From an uncultured Eubacterium sp. (GTDB lineage: Bacteria; Bacillota; Clostridia; Lachnospirales; CAG-274), in contig UQYD01000033.1 of assembly GCA_900545305.1 (NCBI GenBank), positions 1-21,350 of the forward strand: a stretch of 21,350 nt of DNA, read 5' to 3'. Positions within the stretch are counted from its first letter, which is position 1. Each line of letters starts with the position of its first letter. Below are positions 6,172 to 14,739 of the stretch, piece after piece. The translations under genes and the position numbers were made by a program. Below the pieces are notes generated by a model. That model had not been told where the DNA came from and made no database searches. It saw only the letters and a program-made list of their open reading frames with translations.

Positions 6172-9100
6172 ATGAAATACAAGAGATACCTTTCAGTTTT
6201 TCTTGCTAGTGCAATGGCAGCATCAAATGCTCCGTTAAACACTTTGGCAGACGTAGATACAGGTATTGAAAATGTAACAGAGGTGGATTCTGAAAATACA
6301 GACTTGTCTGAGGAAGAATTTGTTTCAGAAGAACAGACTGAGGAGAGTACAGAGGAAACCACAACAGAAGAAACTACAAAAGAAGTTACAAGTGTAACTG
6401 ATGAAGAATACATAGAAGAAACAACAGAAAGCAATATTGATGAAGACAATGCAGAAACTTCAACAGAAAGTGTATTTGAAGAAGTTGTGGAAAGTCTTAC
6501 TGAAAATAATATTATTTCAGATTATGTTTCTTATTCAGAAAATACATTAGATGACGGAAAATATACAGCTGATATATCTTTCCTCAATGAAAATATTGAC
6601 ACAGAGTCAATGGCTGGCAGATACTTTAACGGCACACAAGTGCCGGTAACAGTAGAAAATGGCAAAGTCAAGTTAAGAATAGAATATACAACAGATTTAC
6701 TTGATAGCCTTGGTCAGAAAACAGGTGATGAAATTACAGCCCTAGAGGTTATGACAGAGGGCGACAAGAAATATGTTGAGCTTACTTTAAATAGTGTTGA
6801 TGAAACTGGTTACTTGCAGATAGTAGTAAATGCAAGTAGCTTTGGCAAAATGACACATATTGTAAGAGTAGTGGTGAAAACTGATACAATTACAAAGGTT
6901 GAAGAAGAAAAGGCTGTTAAATATAGTGTTCCGATAAAAATGGTACAGGCATCAAATCCAACCGTTGAATCAATGGGTAACGGTGCTTTAAATGGTAATG
7001 CTGTTGTAACAGTAATGAATGGAAAATCAACAGTTGAATTAAATTTAAAGGCTACAAATTTTGCCGGTTTATATGGTCATCTTACTAAGTTGTGGAGTTA
7101 TCCAACATCAGAAAAAATGGACTATAGTTGGTGGGGCGACAGTGCTAATGAAATAGAGGCAGAAGTTGCAGAAACCTATATGGACTACGGCTTACAGTAT
7201 AATCAGGGAGATACAACACAGTCAGAATTTATAAAGTCTGTAAAAATAAATAGAAGTGCTGAAAAAGAAAACTATATTTATATTAGAATACAGGTTGATG
7301 CTATGGCTGGCTTTGACCAAGTAGCAAGACTTGACCTTGATTGGGACAATGCCGTTGTAATGGGTGATGAAGACACAACCGAAACTACAAGTGAAATAAC
7401 TACAGAGAGTACAACTGAAAGCACAACAGAAAGTACAACAGAGACAACTACAGAGAGTACAACTGAAAGTACAACAGAGACAACTACAGAGAGTACAACT
7501 GAAAGTACAACAGAAGCTACAACAGAAGTTGTTACAATAGCAAATGGTGAATATACAGGCAAGATTTCTATACTTAACGAAAAAACAGATGCAGATTCAA
7601 TGGCTGGGAACTATTTTGAAAAAGAGAAAGCCTATGTTGTATCTGAAAATGGCAAATTAAAAGTAAGACTTGCTTATACAAGTGACCTTATTGTTTCTCT
7701 TGCTCAAGTGATTGGCGAAAATAGTAATGAACTTGAAGTAGTAAACAATGGCGAAAATAAATACGTTGAAATTACTCTAAATGGTGTAAATGATATTGCT
7801 TATGTTCAAATAGTAGTAAATGCCGGTAAATTTGGACAGATGACACATATTGTAAGAGTGAAAGTTGATGCTAATAGTCTTGAGAAAATAGAAAATGAAA
7901 GCAAGGAAGTTTCCTATAGTGTGCCAATAAAAATGGTACAGACAGCAAACCCAACTTTAGAATCTATGGGACATAGTGCTTTAGACGGAAATGCCATTGT
8001 AACAGTAAAAGACGGAAAGTCAGTTGTTGATTTAAAGTTTAAGGCTGTTACTTTAAACGGTCTTTATGGTCATTTAATAAATATGTGGAGCTACCCAACT
8101 GCTGAAAATATGGACTATGGTTGGTGGGGCGACAGCAATTATGAAATTCCGGCAGAAGTAGTTGAAAAGTATATGGACTATGGTATGGAATATACAAGTG
8201 GCAACCTTGAACAATTTGAATTCCCAAGAGTAATGAGATTAGAAAGAAATGCTGAAAAGGAAAACCACATTTTTGTCAGAGTTGATGTAGATGCTATGGG
8301 GATTTACAATCAGGCTGCCAGAATTGATTTTGATTGGGATAATGCAGAAGTTATAAAAAATGACAATACAGAAAGCATTGTTTCATCTCCTGTTATAAAT
8401 GTAGATAAAACACAGGCTAGTAACAGTGAAAAGGTGAAGGTAAGCATTACTTCTTCAACAGAAAATGCTAAAATTTATTATACAACTGACGGTAGTGAGC
8501 CTAATGAAAATTCAGAACTCTACACAGGAGGATTTGAAGTAACAGCTCCTTCTGTTTTTGGTGGTGATATAGTTGTAAAGGCTATTGCTGTTAAAGACGG
8601 AATGGTAAATTCAGCAGTAAATGATGTTACTATTACATTTGCACCACAGCAGAAAACGGTTGTGGCAAACAATGAGGAATTAGGTGCTAAAATAGAAGCT
8701 GTGGAAGGTTCTGTTGCTAATGATGTTACAATAGATAAAATTGAAAAAGATAGTGAAAAAGTTGAACCATTAAAGGATATTATTAATAAAGCTGTAAATA
8801 GCAAAATTATGAATATTGATTTTGCCCTTAATGAAAATGCTGAAAATCTTCTTTTAAATGTTGATGTAACAGATTTTGATAAGGCTACAACAAAACTTTA
8901 TAGAGTGACAAATGACAACAATTATGAAGTTGTAGAGTCTACAATAGTTGACAATATTCTCAGTGCTGAAATTAATACAGCAGGTATTTATGTAATTGCA
9001 GATACTAAAAATTCAAATAATGGTGGTAGTTCAGAAACTATTGAAGACGGAAAATACTGGATGCCTATAGCTTTATGGAATGCAAATATTGACCAGGAAT

Positions 9101-10587
9101 CAATGGGAAATTCAGCTTTTGAAAACAACAGACAGGCTTTAGTTACTGTAAATAACGGTATTGCAACAGTGGAAGTTGCATCAAATCCAGTGGCTGTAAG
9201 TGGCTATACTTCAGCTTTAAAGAGTATTCAAAGTAGTGATACAACAATAAAGGTTTTATCTAAAGCTCCATTTACTACAAATACAAAGTTTGACGGTAAA
9301 GAACATAAATTTGACTATGTTTCTAAATTCTCTTTCACTACAAACTATATGGAAAAAGAATTTTTAAATGTTCAAATCAGTGTTCCATATACTCCAATGG
9401 ACGGTGTTATGGCTAGTGCCGGTGGAAGTCTTTCTGCCAGATTAAAACTTAATTGGGATTCAATGAGTAAAACAGATGATAGTGCTACATTAAATCCGGA
9501 TTCTTCCTCAGCAAATGGCTCAAGTAGTTCAGGTGGTGGCAGTTCTGTAAATACAAGCAATGAAGATACTGGTATTAAAATTGAAGCTGATGAATTTGTA
9601 TTTGATGACGGCACAACATTTAGTACAGATGTTGTAAGATCTGGAGAGGAATATAAAACAGCTGAAAGCCTTTTAGGAAGTTCTGATTTCAGACTTTTTG
9701 ATATTAAGGCTTTAGTAGGTAGTACTGAGGTGAAGCCAAATGGTCAGGCCAAGGTATATATTCCGGTAAAGGATAATGACAAAAATGTTGTTATTTACAG
9801 AATAAACAATGGCGACAAGACCTCTGAACCAACTAAAACTGAACTTGAATACACTGTTTCACAGGATAAGAAATATTATGTAGTAACAGTTAAGGAATTT
9901 GGCTTATTTGCTGTAGCTGAAAGCACAGGAGAAGTAAAGGAAGAAGAAAAGGTTGACACAATTACAAAGGAAGAAATTGCAAATGTTGACAATGAAAAAA
10001 TAGCTTTTAGTGACATTAAAAATCATTGGGCATATGACAATATTTTATCAGCTGTAAATATGGGTCTTTTTACTGGTGTAAGTGATACTGAATTTGCTCC
10101 TAACAATACAGCAACAAGAGCTATGTTTGTTACTGTATTAGGCAGACTTGCAGGAGTTGGTACAAGCAAAACAGGAGATAACAAGTTTACAGATGTAAAA
10201 AATAACGATTACTTCTATCCATATGTAATGTGGGCAGTTGAAAATGGTGTTGTAAGTGGTTTAAGCCATAGCAAATTTGGTTCTTCAAGAAATATAACAA
10301 GAGAACAAATGGCTGTTATGCTTTATAACTTTGCAAAGAGTCAAAATATTGAACTTAGTAAAATTTATTCAGGCAGTAATTTTAAAGACACTGACAAAAT
10401 AAGTAGCTGGGCTGTTGAAAGTGTAGATGCACTTGCAAGAGCCGGTATTCTAAACGGCAGGGACAATGGCAACTTTGACCCTAAGGGAACAGCAACAAGA
10501 GCAGAAATTGCAACAATGTTTGTAAAGTTCATAGATGCCTATATGCCACAAAATGAAATAACAGAAAATACAGCTGAAACAGAATAA
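6172..10587 (+). CDS. S-layer-anchored heme receptor with five NEAT-like domains
   Basis: This 1471-residue secreted protein begins with a signal peptide (residues ~1-26, ending NTLA) and an acidic Thr/Glu-rich stretch. It then has NEAT-like domains at ~127-238, 249-395, 457-568, 580-726 and 958-1098. Between domains 2 and 3 is a Thr/Glu/Ser repeat (~398-455). A chitobiase-like beta domain (YYTTDGSEPNENS, ~737-825) and an uncharacterised region follow domain 4. A Ser/Gly linker (~1108-1130) leads to another beta-rich region and three SLH domains (~1278-1325, 1338-1395, 1403-1458) that would bind cell-wall polymer. There is no LPXTG motif. Domains 1-2 and 3-4 are a duplicated ~270-residue pair. 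The usual NEAT YxxxY heme motif is not seen; domains 1 and 3 carry FGxMTHIVRV instead. RBS AGGAGG lies 11 bases upstream. It probably captures heme and passes it to the downstream Shp-like protein. Confidence 0.85.
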   Translation: MKYKRYLSVFLASAMAASNAPLNTLADVDTGIENVTEVDSENTDLSEEEFVSEEQTEESTEETTTEETTKEVTSVTDEEYIEETTESNIDEDNAETSTESVFEEVVESLTENNIISDYVSYSENTLDDGKYTADISFLNENIDTESMAGRYFNGTQVPVTVENGKVKLRIEYTTDLLDSLGQKTGDEITALEVMTEGDKKYVELTLNSVDETGYLQIVVNASSFGKMTHIVRVVVKTDTITKVEEEKAVKYSVPIKMVQASNPTVESMGNGALNGNAVVTVMNGKSTVELNLKATNFAGLYGHLTKLWSYPTSEKMDYSWWGDSANEIEAEVAETYMDYGLQYNQGDTTQSEFIKSVKINRSAEKENYIYIRIQVDAMAGFDQVARLDLDWDNAVVMGDEDTTETTSEITTESTTESTTESTTETTTESTTESTTETTTESTTESTTEATTEVVTIANGEYTGKISILNEKTDADSMAGNYFEKEKAYVVSENGKLKVRLAYTSDLIVSLAQVIGENSNELEVVNNGENKYVEITLNGVNDIAYVQIVVNAGKFGQMTHIVRVKVDANSLEKIENESKEVSYSVPIKMVQTANPTLESMGHSALDGNAIVTVKDGKSVVDLKFKAVTLNGLYGHLINMWSYPTAENMDYGWWGDSNYEIPAEVVEKYMDYGMEYTSGNLEQFEFPRVMRLERNAEKENHIFVRVDVDAMGIYNQAARIDFDWDNAEVIKNDNTESIVSSPVINVDKTQASNSEKVKVSITSSTENAKIYYTTDGSEPNENSELYTGGFEVTAPSVFGGDIVVKAIAVKDGMVNSAVNDVTITFAPQQKTVVANNEELGAKIEAVEGSVANDVTIDKIEKDSEKVEPLKDIINKAVNSKIMNIDFALNENAENLLLNVDVTDFDKATTKLYRVTNDNNYEVVESTIVDNILSAEINTAGIYVIADTKNSNNGGSSETIEDGKYWMPIALWNANIDQESMGNSAFENNRQALVTVNNGIATVEVASNPVAVSGYTSALKSIQSSDTTIKVLSKAPFTTNTKFDGKEHKFDYVSKFSFTTNYMEKEFLNVQISVPYTPMDGVMASAGGSLSARLKLNWDSMSKTDDSATLNPDSSSANGSSSSGGGSSVNTSNEDTGIKIEADEFVFDDGTTFSTDVVRSGEEYKTAESLLGSSDFRLFDIKALVGSTEVKPNGQAKVYIPVKDNDKNVVIYRINNGDKTSEPTKTELEYTVSQDKKYYVVTVKEFGLFAVAESTGEVKEEEKVDTITKEEIANVDNEKIAFSDIKNHWAYDNILSAVNMGLFTGVSDTEFAPNNTATRAMFVTVLGRLAGVGTSKTGDNKFTDVKNNDYFYPYVMWAVENGVVSGLSHSKFGSSRNITREQMAVMLYNFAKSQNIELSKIYSGSNFKDTDKISSWAVESVDALARAGILNGRDNGNFDPKGTATRAEIATMFVKFIDAYMPQNEITENTAETE
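7399..7515 (+). repeat. 36-bp tandem repeat encoding a Thr/Ser/Glu linker
   Basis: Two 36-base units (7444-7479 and 7480-7515) differ only at the last base, and a related longer unit precedes them (7399-7443). Each unit encodes TTTESTTESTTE. It is in frame and joins the two NEAT-domain pairs, so copy number could vary without breaking the gene. Confidence 0.85.
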
Positions 10588-10593
10588 TTGATT

Positions 10594-10620
10594 TTGGGGA
10601 GGTTGAAAAAGCCTTCCCAA
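10594..10620 (+). other. Intercistronic hairpin between the NEAT and Shp-like genes
   Basis: TTGGGGAGG (10594-10602) pairs with CCTTCCCAA (10612-10620) with one G-U pair and a 9-base loop. No T-tract follows, so it is more likely an RNA-processing or stability element, or a very leaky terminator, than a full stop. Confidence 0.5.
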
Positions 10621-10640
10621 GTTTATGAAAGGAATGTATT

Positions 10641-11726
10641 ATGAAAAATATTTTTAGGAAAATGGGAGCATTGACATTGTCTACCATATTAATGGTAGGC
10701 ATTATGGTATCAAGTGCTTTTGCCATAGATGACGGTACATATACAGTAAAAACTGTAACATCCTACGTTAATCCGGATACAGGCAAAACTGATGACGGAG
10801 GTACAGGTAATTCTGAATTAGGAGAAGGTATGTGCAGAAGTGTAATAGACGAAAAAGCCGAAATAGAACAGAAAAATGGCAAAGTTACTATTACAATGCG
10901 TATGAAGTTGTACAGCAATCTTTCAAATATCAGAATTGCAACTCAGGAAAGTCCAAAGGGCAAGTATAACGAAGTTAAATACAATGTTTTAAAGGAAAGC
11001 TCATCAACAGACAGTGCTGACATTCAGTTTGAACTTCCAAGTACAGATGCCTATGTTCAGACAAAAATGTATGTAGTGCCAATGGGCAGAGATGTATGCT
11101 TCTATTGGAAATGTGATACATCAAAGGCTGAAAGCTCAAATGGTAAGTTAGAAGAAGAAAAGGTTACAGAAAAGGAACAGACAGCAGGTGACAAGTTTAC
11201 TGATATTACAAATCATTGGGCATCAGATGCTATTAAGGCTGTAGTGAACAAGGGACTTTTCAGTGGCACTTCTGAGGTAACATTTTCTCCTGATAAGGAA
11301 ATGACTAGAGGTATGTTCGTAACTGTTTTAGGTAGATTAAGTGGCGAAAATATTTCCGGTACTGCTACTTTTACTGATGTAGACAATTCAGTTTATTATG
11401 CTCCATATATTGCGTGGGCAAATAAAAATGGCATTGTAAATGGTGTAAGCAGTACATCATTTAGCCCTGACACTCCTGTAACTTGTGAACAGGCTGCTAT
11501 TATACTTGTAAAGTATGCACAGTATAAGAATATTTCTCTTGAGAACAAGAGTATTTCTCCTAGTACAACAGGTGTAAGTGAATGGGCAAAGGAAAATGTA
11601 ATTAAGGCAGGTAAGGCAGGTATTATTACAAAGCAGAATACAAATGGCTATGATTATACTTCCCCAGCTACAAGAGGTGATGTTGCCTCTATGATTAATA
11701 ACTTTATGGCTTATTACGGAAAGTAA
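10641..11726 (+). CDS. Shp-like heme-binding protein with SLH anchor
   Basis: This 361-residue secreted protein has a signal peptide (residues 1-28, ending SAFA), then a Shp-type heme-binding domain at ~31-160. Family marks include the GEGM segment with M64, the run VTITMRMKLYSNLSN, and YVVPMGRDVCFYW with M148. Streptococcal Shp binds heme between two methionines (Met66 and Met153, from memory). M64 and M148 fall in the equivalent motifs at nearly the same distance, so bis-methionine heme ligation is likely. Three SLH units follow (~185-236, 242-300, 307-361), replacing the membrane-anchored tail of streptococcal Shp. RBS AAAGGA is 7 bases upstream. It would relay heme from the NEAT receptor to the lipoprotein encoded 16 bases downstream. 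Confidence 0.85.
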   Translation: MKNIFRKMGALTLSTILMVGIMVSSAFAIDDGTYTVKTVTSYVNPDTGKTDDGGTGNSELGEGMCRSVIDEKAEIEQKNGKVTITMRMKLYSNLSNIRIATQESPKGKYNEVKYNVLKESSSTDSADIQFELPSTDAYVQTKMYVVPMGRDVCFYWKCDTSKAESSNGKLEEEKVTEKEQTAGDKFTDITNHWASDAIKAVVNKGLFSGTSEVTFSPDKEMTRGMFVTVLGRLSGENISGTATFTDVDNSVYYAPYIAWANKNGIVNGVSSTSFSPDTPVTCEQAAIILVKYAQYKNISLENKSISPSTTGVSEWAKENVIKAGKAGIITKQNTNGYDYTSPATRGDVASMINNFMAYYGK

Positions 11727-11742
11727 GAAAGGGGAATACATA

Positions 11743-12870
11743 GTGAAGTTAAAAGCAATAGCTTTAATATTGTGTTTTGTATTGATTTTAGGCTGTTTTA
11801 CAGGTTGTGGTAAAAAATCTACAGAAGAAGAACAGGTTACAGAGGTAACAGAAGAAACAAGTACAGAAACTACAACTTTGGCAACTACACAAACTACAAC
11901 TGTAGCTACAACAGAAACAACTACTGTGAAGGCAAATGCTACAAATTCATCACCTAACACAACAGCAAAGTCTACAGGTGGAAGTACAGGCAAAGTTAAT
12001 TCTGCTGTAATTGCAGAAGCCAGTTCCGGTAAAAAACAGCCGGTAAGTAAGGCTGTACTTAATGCCTCAAAGCCTAAGGAAACTACAACTCCAACAGGTG
12101 CTAGAATAGTAGCAACTTCTGCTGCTGTTTGTGATATTATGGATAGACTTGGCATTGGACTTGTAGGTGTACCACAGACTACAGTTACAGCCATAGCATC
12201 AAGATACAATGGAGTAAAGACTGTTGGTTCGCCAATGTCTCCGGATATGGAAATTATAAAGAGTTTAAATCCAACTGATGTTATAGGTCCTGATACTTTA
12301 AAAGGCGATTTAGAAATAAAGTATAAAAATATTGGTGTTAATTCTACATTCTTAAATTTAAGAAGTGTAAAGGGTCTTTATGATAGTGTTAAATTAATAG
12401 GGGACAAGTATGGCAAAAGTGCAGAGGCAGATGCTATTGTAAAGGAATATAATGAATTTATTTCCAGCTACAAAAATAAGCATAGTGGCAAAAGTCCGAA
12501 GGTTCTTGTGCTTACAGGTCTTCCTGGTAGTTATCTTGTAGCAACACAAAATTCCTATGCAGGTTCACTTGTTGAGCTTGCCGGAGGTACAAATATATTC
12601 CACGATGACACAAAGGATTTTCTTACTGTAAATCCGGAGGAAATGCTTGCTCGTGACCCTGATATTATTATAAGAACAGCTCATGGTGTTCCAAAAGAAG
12701 CCCTTGAAATGTTTGATAAGGAGTTTTCGACTAATGATATTTGGAAACATTTTAGAGCAGTTCAAAATGGCAAAGTTTACGATATGGACTATATGCTTTT
12801 TGGTATGAGTGCAACATTTGACTATCCACAGGCATTAGCTGACCTTGAACCGATACTTTATGGTGATTGA
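11743..12870 (+). CDS. Heme ABC transporter substrate-binding lipoprotein (HtsA/IsdE-like)
   Basis: This 375-residue lipoprotein has a signal peptide ending in FTGC (C22; C18 in LILGC is an alternative). A long Thr-rich tether (~27-110) follows, then a class III solute-binding domain (~115-372). Within it, VGSPMSPDMEIIKSLNP holds M165 and RTAHGVPKEALEMF holds H314. HtsA ligates heme through Met79 and His229 (from memory); the spacing here is 149 residues against 150. Heme is therefore the expected ligand. The start is GTG at 11743, preceded by AGAAAGGGG. It sits between the Shp-like gene and the permease, the expected order for relay from surface to membrane. The tether probably spans part of the wall. 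Confidence 0.88.
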   Translation: MKLKAIALILCFVLILGCFTGCGKKSTEEEQVTEVTEETSTETTTLATTQTTTVATTETTTVKANATNSSPNTTAKSTGGSTGKVNSAVIAEASSGKKQPVSKAVLNASKPKETTTPTGARIVATSAAVCDIMDRLGIGLVGVPQTTVTAIASRYNGVKTVGSPMSPDMEIIKSLNPTDVIGPDTLKGDLEIKYKNIGVNSTFLNLRSVKGLYDSVKLIGDKYGKSAEADAIVKEYNEFISSYKNKHSGKSPKVLVLTGLPGSYLVATQNSYAGSLVELAGGTNIFHDDTKDFLTVNPEEMLARDPDIIIRTAHGVPKEALEMFDKEFSTNDIWKHFRAVQNGKVYDMDYMLFGMSATFDYPQALADLEPILYGD

Positions 12871-12871
12871 T

Positions 12872-13858
12872 ATGAAGTGTAAAAAAATATTGAGTTTTGT
12901 AATTATATTAATATTGTTAGCTGTACTTTTTGTTGTGGCTGTAAATTCCGGTAGTGTAAAGGTTTCCTATGGGGAACTTTTAAGAGGAATTTTCATTGAA
13001 CACAATGACAATGTAAATATTATTTTGGATTTAAGATTTCCTCGAATACTAATAGCAATGTTGTCAGGTGCAGCCTTGGCTGTAAGTGGTGTGCTTTTTC
13101 AGGCTGTTTTGAAAAATCCTCTTGCTGACCCTGGAATTATAGGTATTTCCTCTGGTGCAGGCTTTGTAAGTGCAATTATTATAGTATTTTTCCCAACTTG
13201 GTTTTTATTTACTCCTATATTTTCATTTTTAGGAGGTATGGTGGCTTGTGTCCTTGTATATAGCCTTTCCTACAAAAATGGCTTTTCACCTCTTAGAATT
13301 ATACTTGTGGGTATAGCAATTAATGCAGTGTTTTCAGGCTTATCTAGTGGTTTTGGTTCTATGAGTAGTCAGAATTATCAAAGTGCATCAGAACTTATTA
13401 ATGCAAATATTTCAATGAAAACTTGGAACGATGTGAAACTTTTATGTGTTTATGTTGTAATTGGTCTTGTACTTGCTTTTGTGATTTTCGGCAAGTGCAA
13501 TCTCCTTGCTCTTGAGGATAAAACAGTGCGAGGTTTAGGCGTAAATGTAAATGGACTTAGAGTTGTAATATCCGTTGTAGCTGTGTTACTTGCGTCAATT
13601 ACAACTGCTGTTGCCGGAGCAATAAGTTTTGTTGGGCTTATTGTGCCACATATGGGCAGATTGCTTGTAGGTAGCGAACATAAATTGCTTGTGCCATTTT
13701 CAGCTTTGTTAGGTGCTTTTGTAATGCTCCTTGCTGACACAGTAGGCAGACTTATTGCCTATCCTTATGAAATTTCTCCGGCAATTATAATGTCAGTTGT
13801 AGGAGGCCCATTCTTTATTTTTCTTCTTAAAAGGAGCGATAAAACATATGGAAATTAA
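12872..13858 (+). CDS. Heme/iron ABC transporter permease, FecCD family
   Basis: This 328-residue polytopic membrane protein has about nine or ten hydrophobic segments. FecCD/BtuC marks include SGAALAVSGVLFQAVLKNPLADP near the N-terminus, the coupling region GAISFVGLIVPHMGRLL, and the terminal block YEISPAIIMSVVGGPFFIFLL. It forms the channel, probably as a homodimer, for the substrate delivered by the upstream lipoprotein. ATG 12872 was chosen over the in-frame ATGs at 12845 and 12860 because it follows the upstream stop by one base, has GGTGAT just upstream, and starts the protein with a normal MKCKK membrane leader. Confidence 0.9.
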   Translation: MKCKKILSFVIILILLAVLFVVAVNSGSVKVSYGELLRGIFIEHNDNVNIILDLRFPRILIAMLSGAALAVSGVLFQAVLKNPLADPGIIGISSGAGFVSAIIIVFFPTWFLFTPIFSFLGGMVACVLVYSLSYKNGFSPLRIILVGIAINAVFSGLSSGFGSMSSQNYQSASELINANISMKTWNDVKLLCVYVVIGLVLAFVIFGKCNLLALEDKTVRGLGVNVNGLRVVISVVAVLLASITTAVAGAISFVGLIVPHMGRLLVGSEHKLLVPFSALLGAFVMLLADTVGRLIAYPYEISPAIIMSVVGGPFFIFLLKRSDKTYGN

Positions 13859-14606
13859 AAATGTTGAATTTTCTTATGGCAATCATAAGGTTTTAAATGA
13901 TATTTCATTTAAAGTACAAGAGGGAAAAATAACCACCATTATAGGAGCAAATGGCTGTGGTAAGTCTACACTTTTTAATGTCATAACAAAGAACTTAAAA
14001 CCTCAAAAAGGTAGTGTGTTACTAAATGGAGAGGACATAAAACATATTTCTCTCAAAAACTTTGCAAGACAGGTTGCCATTGTGCATCAGTATAATACAG
14101 CACCTAGTGATATTACAGTTGAAAAACTTGTAAGCTATGGCAGAATTGCACACATAGATAAGGGCAGAAGAAATTATGCTGATGATGAAAAATATATAAA
14201 TTTTGCTATGGAAGTAACAGGTGTTTCTGAATTTGCCAAAAAGCAGATTTCTAATCTTTCCGGTGGTCAACGCCAAAGAGTATGGATAGCTATGGCTTTG
14301 GCACAAAACACAAAAATTCTCTTTTTAGACGAACCTACAACTTACCTTGATGTCAGATACCAAATTGAAATATTGAGATTGGTAAAAAAATTAAATACAG
14401 AGTATGGAATTACTATTATAATGGTTCTTCACGGCATAAATCAGTCAATAGCCTATAGCGATTGTATTATTGCTATGAAAGACGGCAAAATTTTGGCAGA
14501 GGGCAATCCTAATGATGTTATAACTGAGGAACTTATTAAAAATGTCTATGGCATAGAGTTAAGTGTAAAGGAAATTGGAGAAAATAAAATTGTGTTGACG
14601 GTGTAG
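13848..14606 (+). CDS. Heme/iron ABC transporter ATP-binding protein, FecE family
   Basis: This 252-residue ATPase powers the permease encoded immediately upstream, which it overlaps by 11 bases. Walker A is GANGCGKST (33-41), the signature is LSGGQRQR (about 137-144), and Walker B is ILFLDEPTTYLD (about 156-167). The H-loop is VLHGINQSI, and the C-terminal tail is typical of siderophore/heme importers. The sequence around the signature (GQRQRVWIAMALAQ) is characteristic of this class. It is the last gene of the operon, followed by a terminator. Confidence 0.92.
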   Translation: MEIKNVEFSYGNHKVLNDISFKVQEGKITTIIGANGCGKSTLFNVITKNLKPQKGSVLLNGEDIKHISLKNFARQVAIVHQYNTAPSDITVEKLVSYGRIAHIDKGRRNYADDEKYINFAMEVTGVSEFAKKQISNLSGGQRQRVWIAMALAQNTKILFLDEPTTYLDVRYQIEILRLVKKLNTEYGITIIMVLHGINQSIAYSDCIIAMKDGKILAEGNPNDVITEELIKNVYGIELSVKEIGENKIVLTV

Positions 14607-14614
14607 TAATATTT

Positions 14615-14645
14615 AAAAGCAATCTCATTTGAGGTTGCTTTTTTG
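14615..14645 (+). terminator. Rho-independent terminator of the heme operon
   Basis: AAAAGCAATCTC (14615-14626) pairs with GAGGTTGCTTTT (14631-14642) with one wobble pair and a 4-base loop, followed by more T. It lies 8 bases after the ATPase stop. Confidence 0.85.
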
Positions 14646-14680
14646 TGTGAAAATATTATTAATATGTTTTAATATTAGTT

Positions 14681-14707
14681 TTGTTTTGTATTTTTTTATG
14701 GTATACT
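14681..14707 (+). promoter_or_regulatory. Possible sbcDC promoter
   Basis: TATACT at 14702-14707 is a good -10 box 33 bases before the ATG. The only -35 candidate is TTGTTT (14681-14686), with a short 15-base spacer. Confidence 0.4.
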
Positions 14708-14739
14708 AAAGACAATATTTATATAAAGAGGTGGTAAAA

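Noticed and set aside
7278..7562. Minus-strand frame rich in Val-Val-Ser-Val repeats
   Set aside because: It is the reverse complement of the Thr/Glu repeat in the NEAT receptor.
11457..12209. 250-codon open frame on the minus strand
   Set aside because: It lies antisense to the end of the Shp-like gene and the start of the lipoprotein gene. Its Val/Ser-rich translation is the mirror of Thr/Ala codons in the tether, and it has no RBS or family match.
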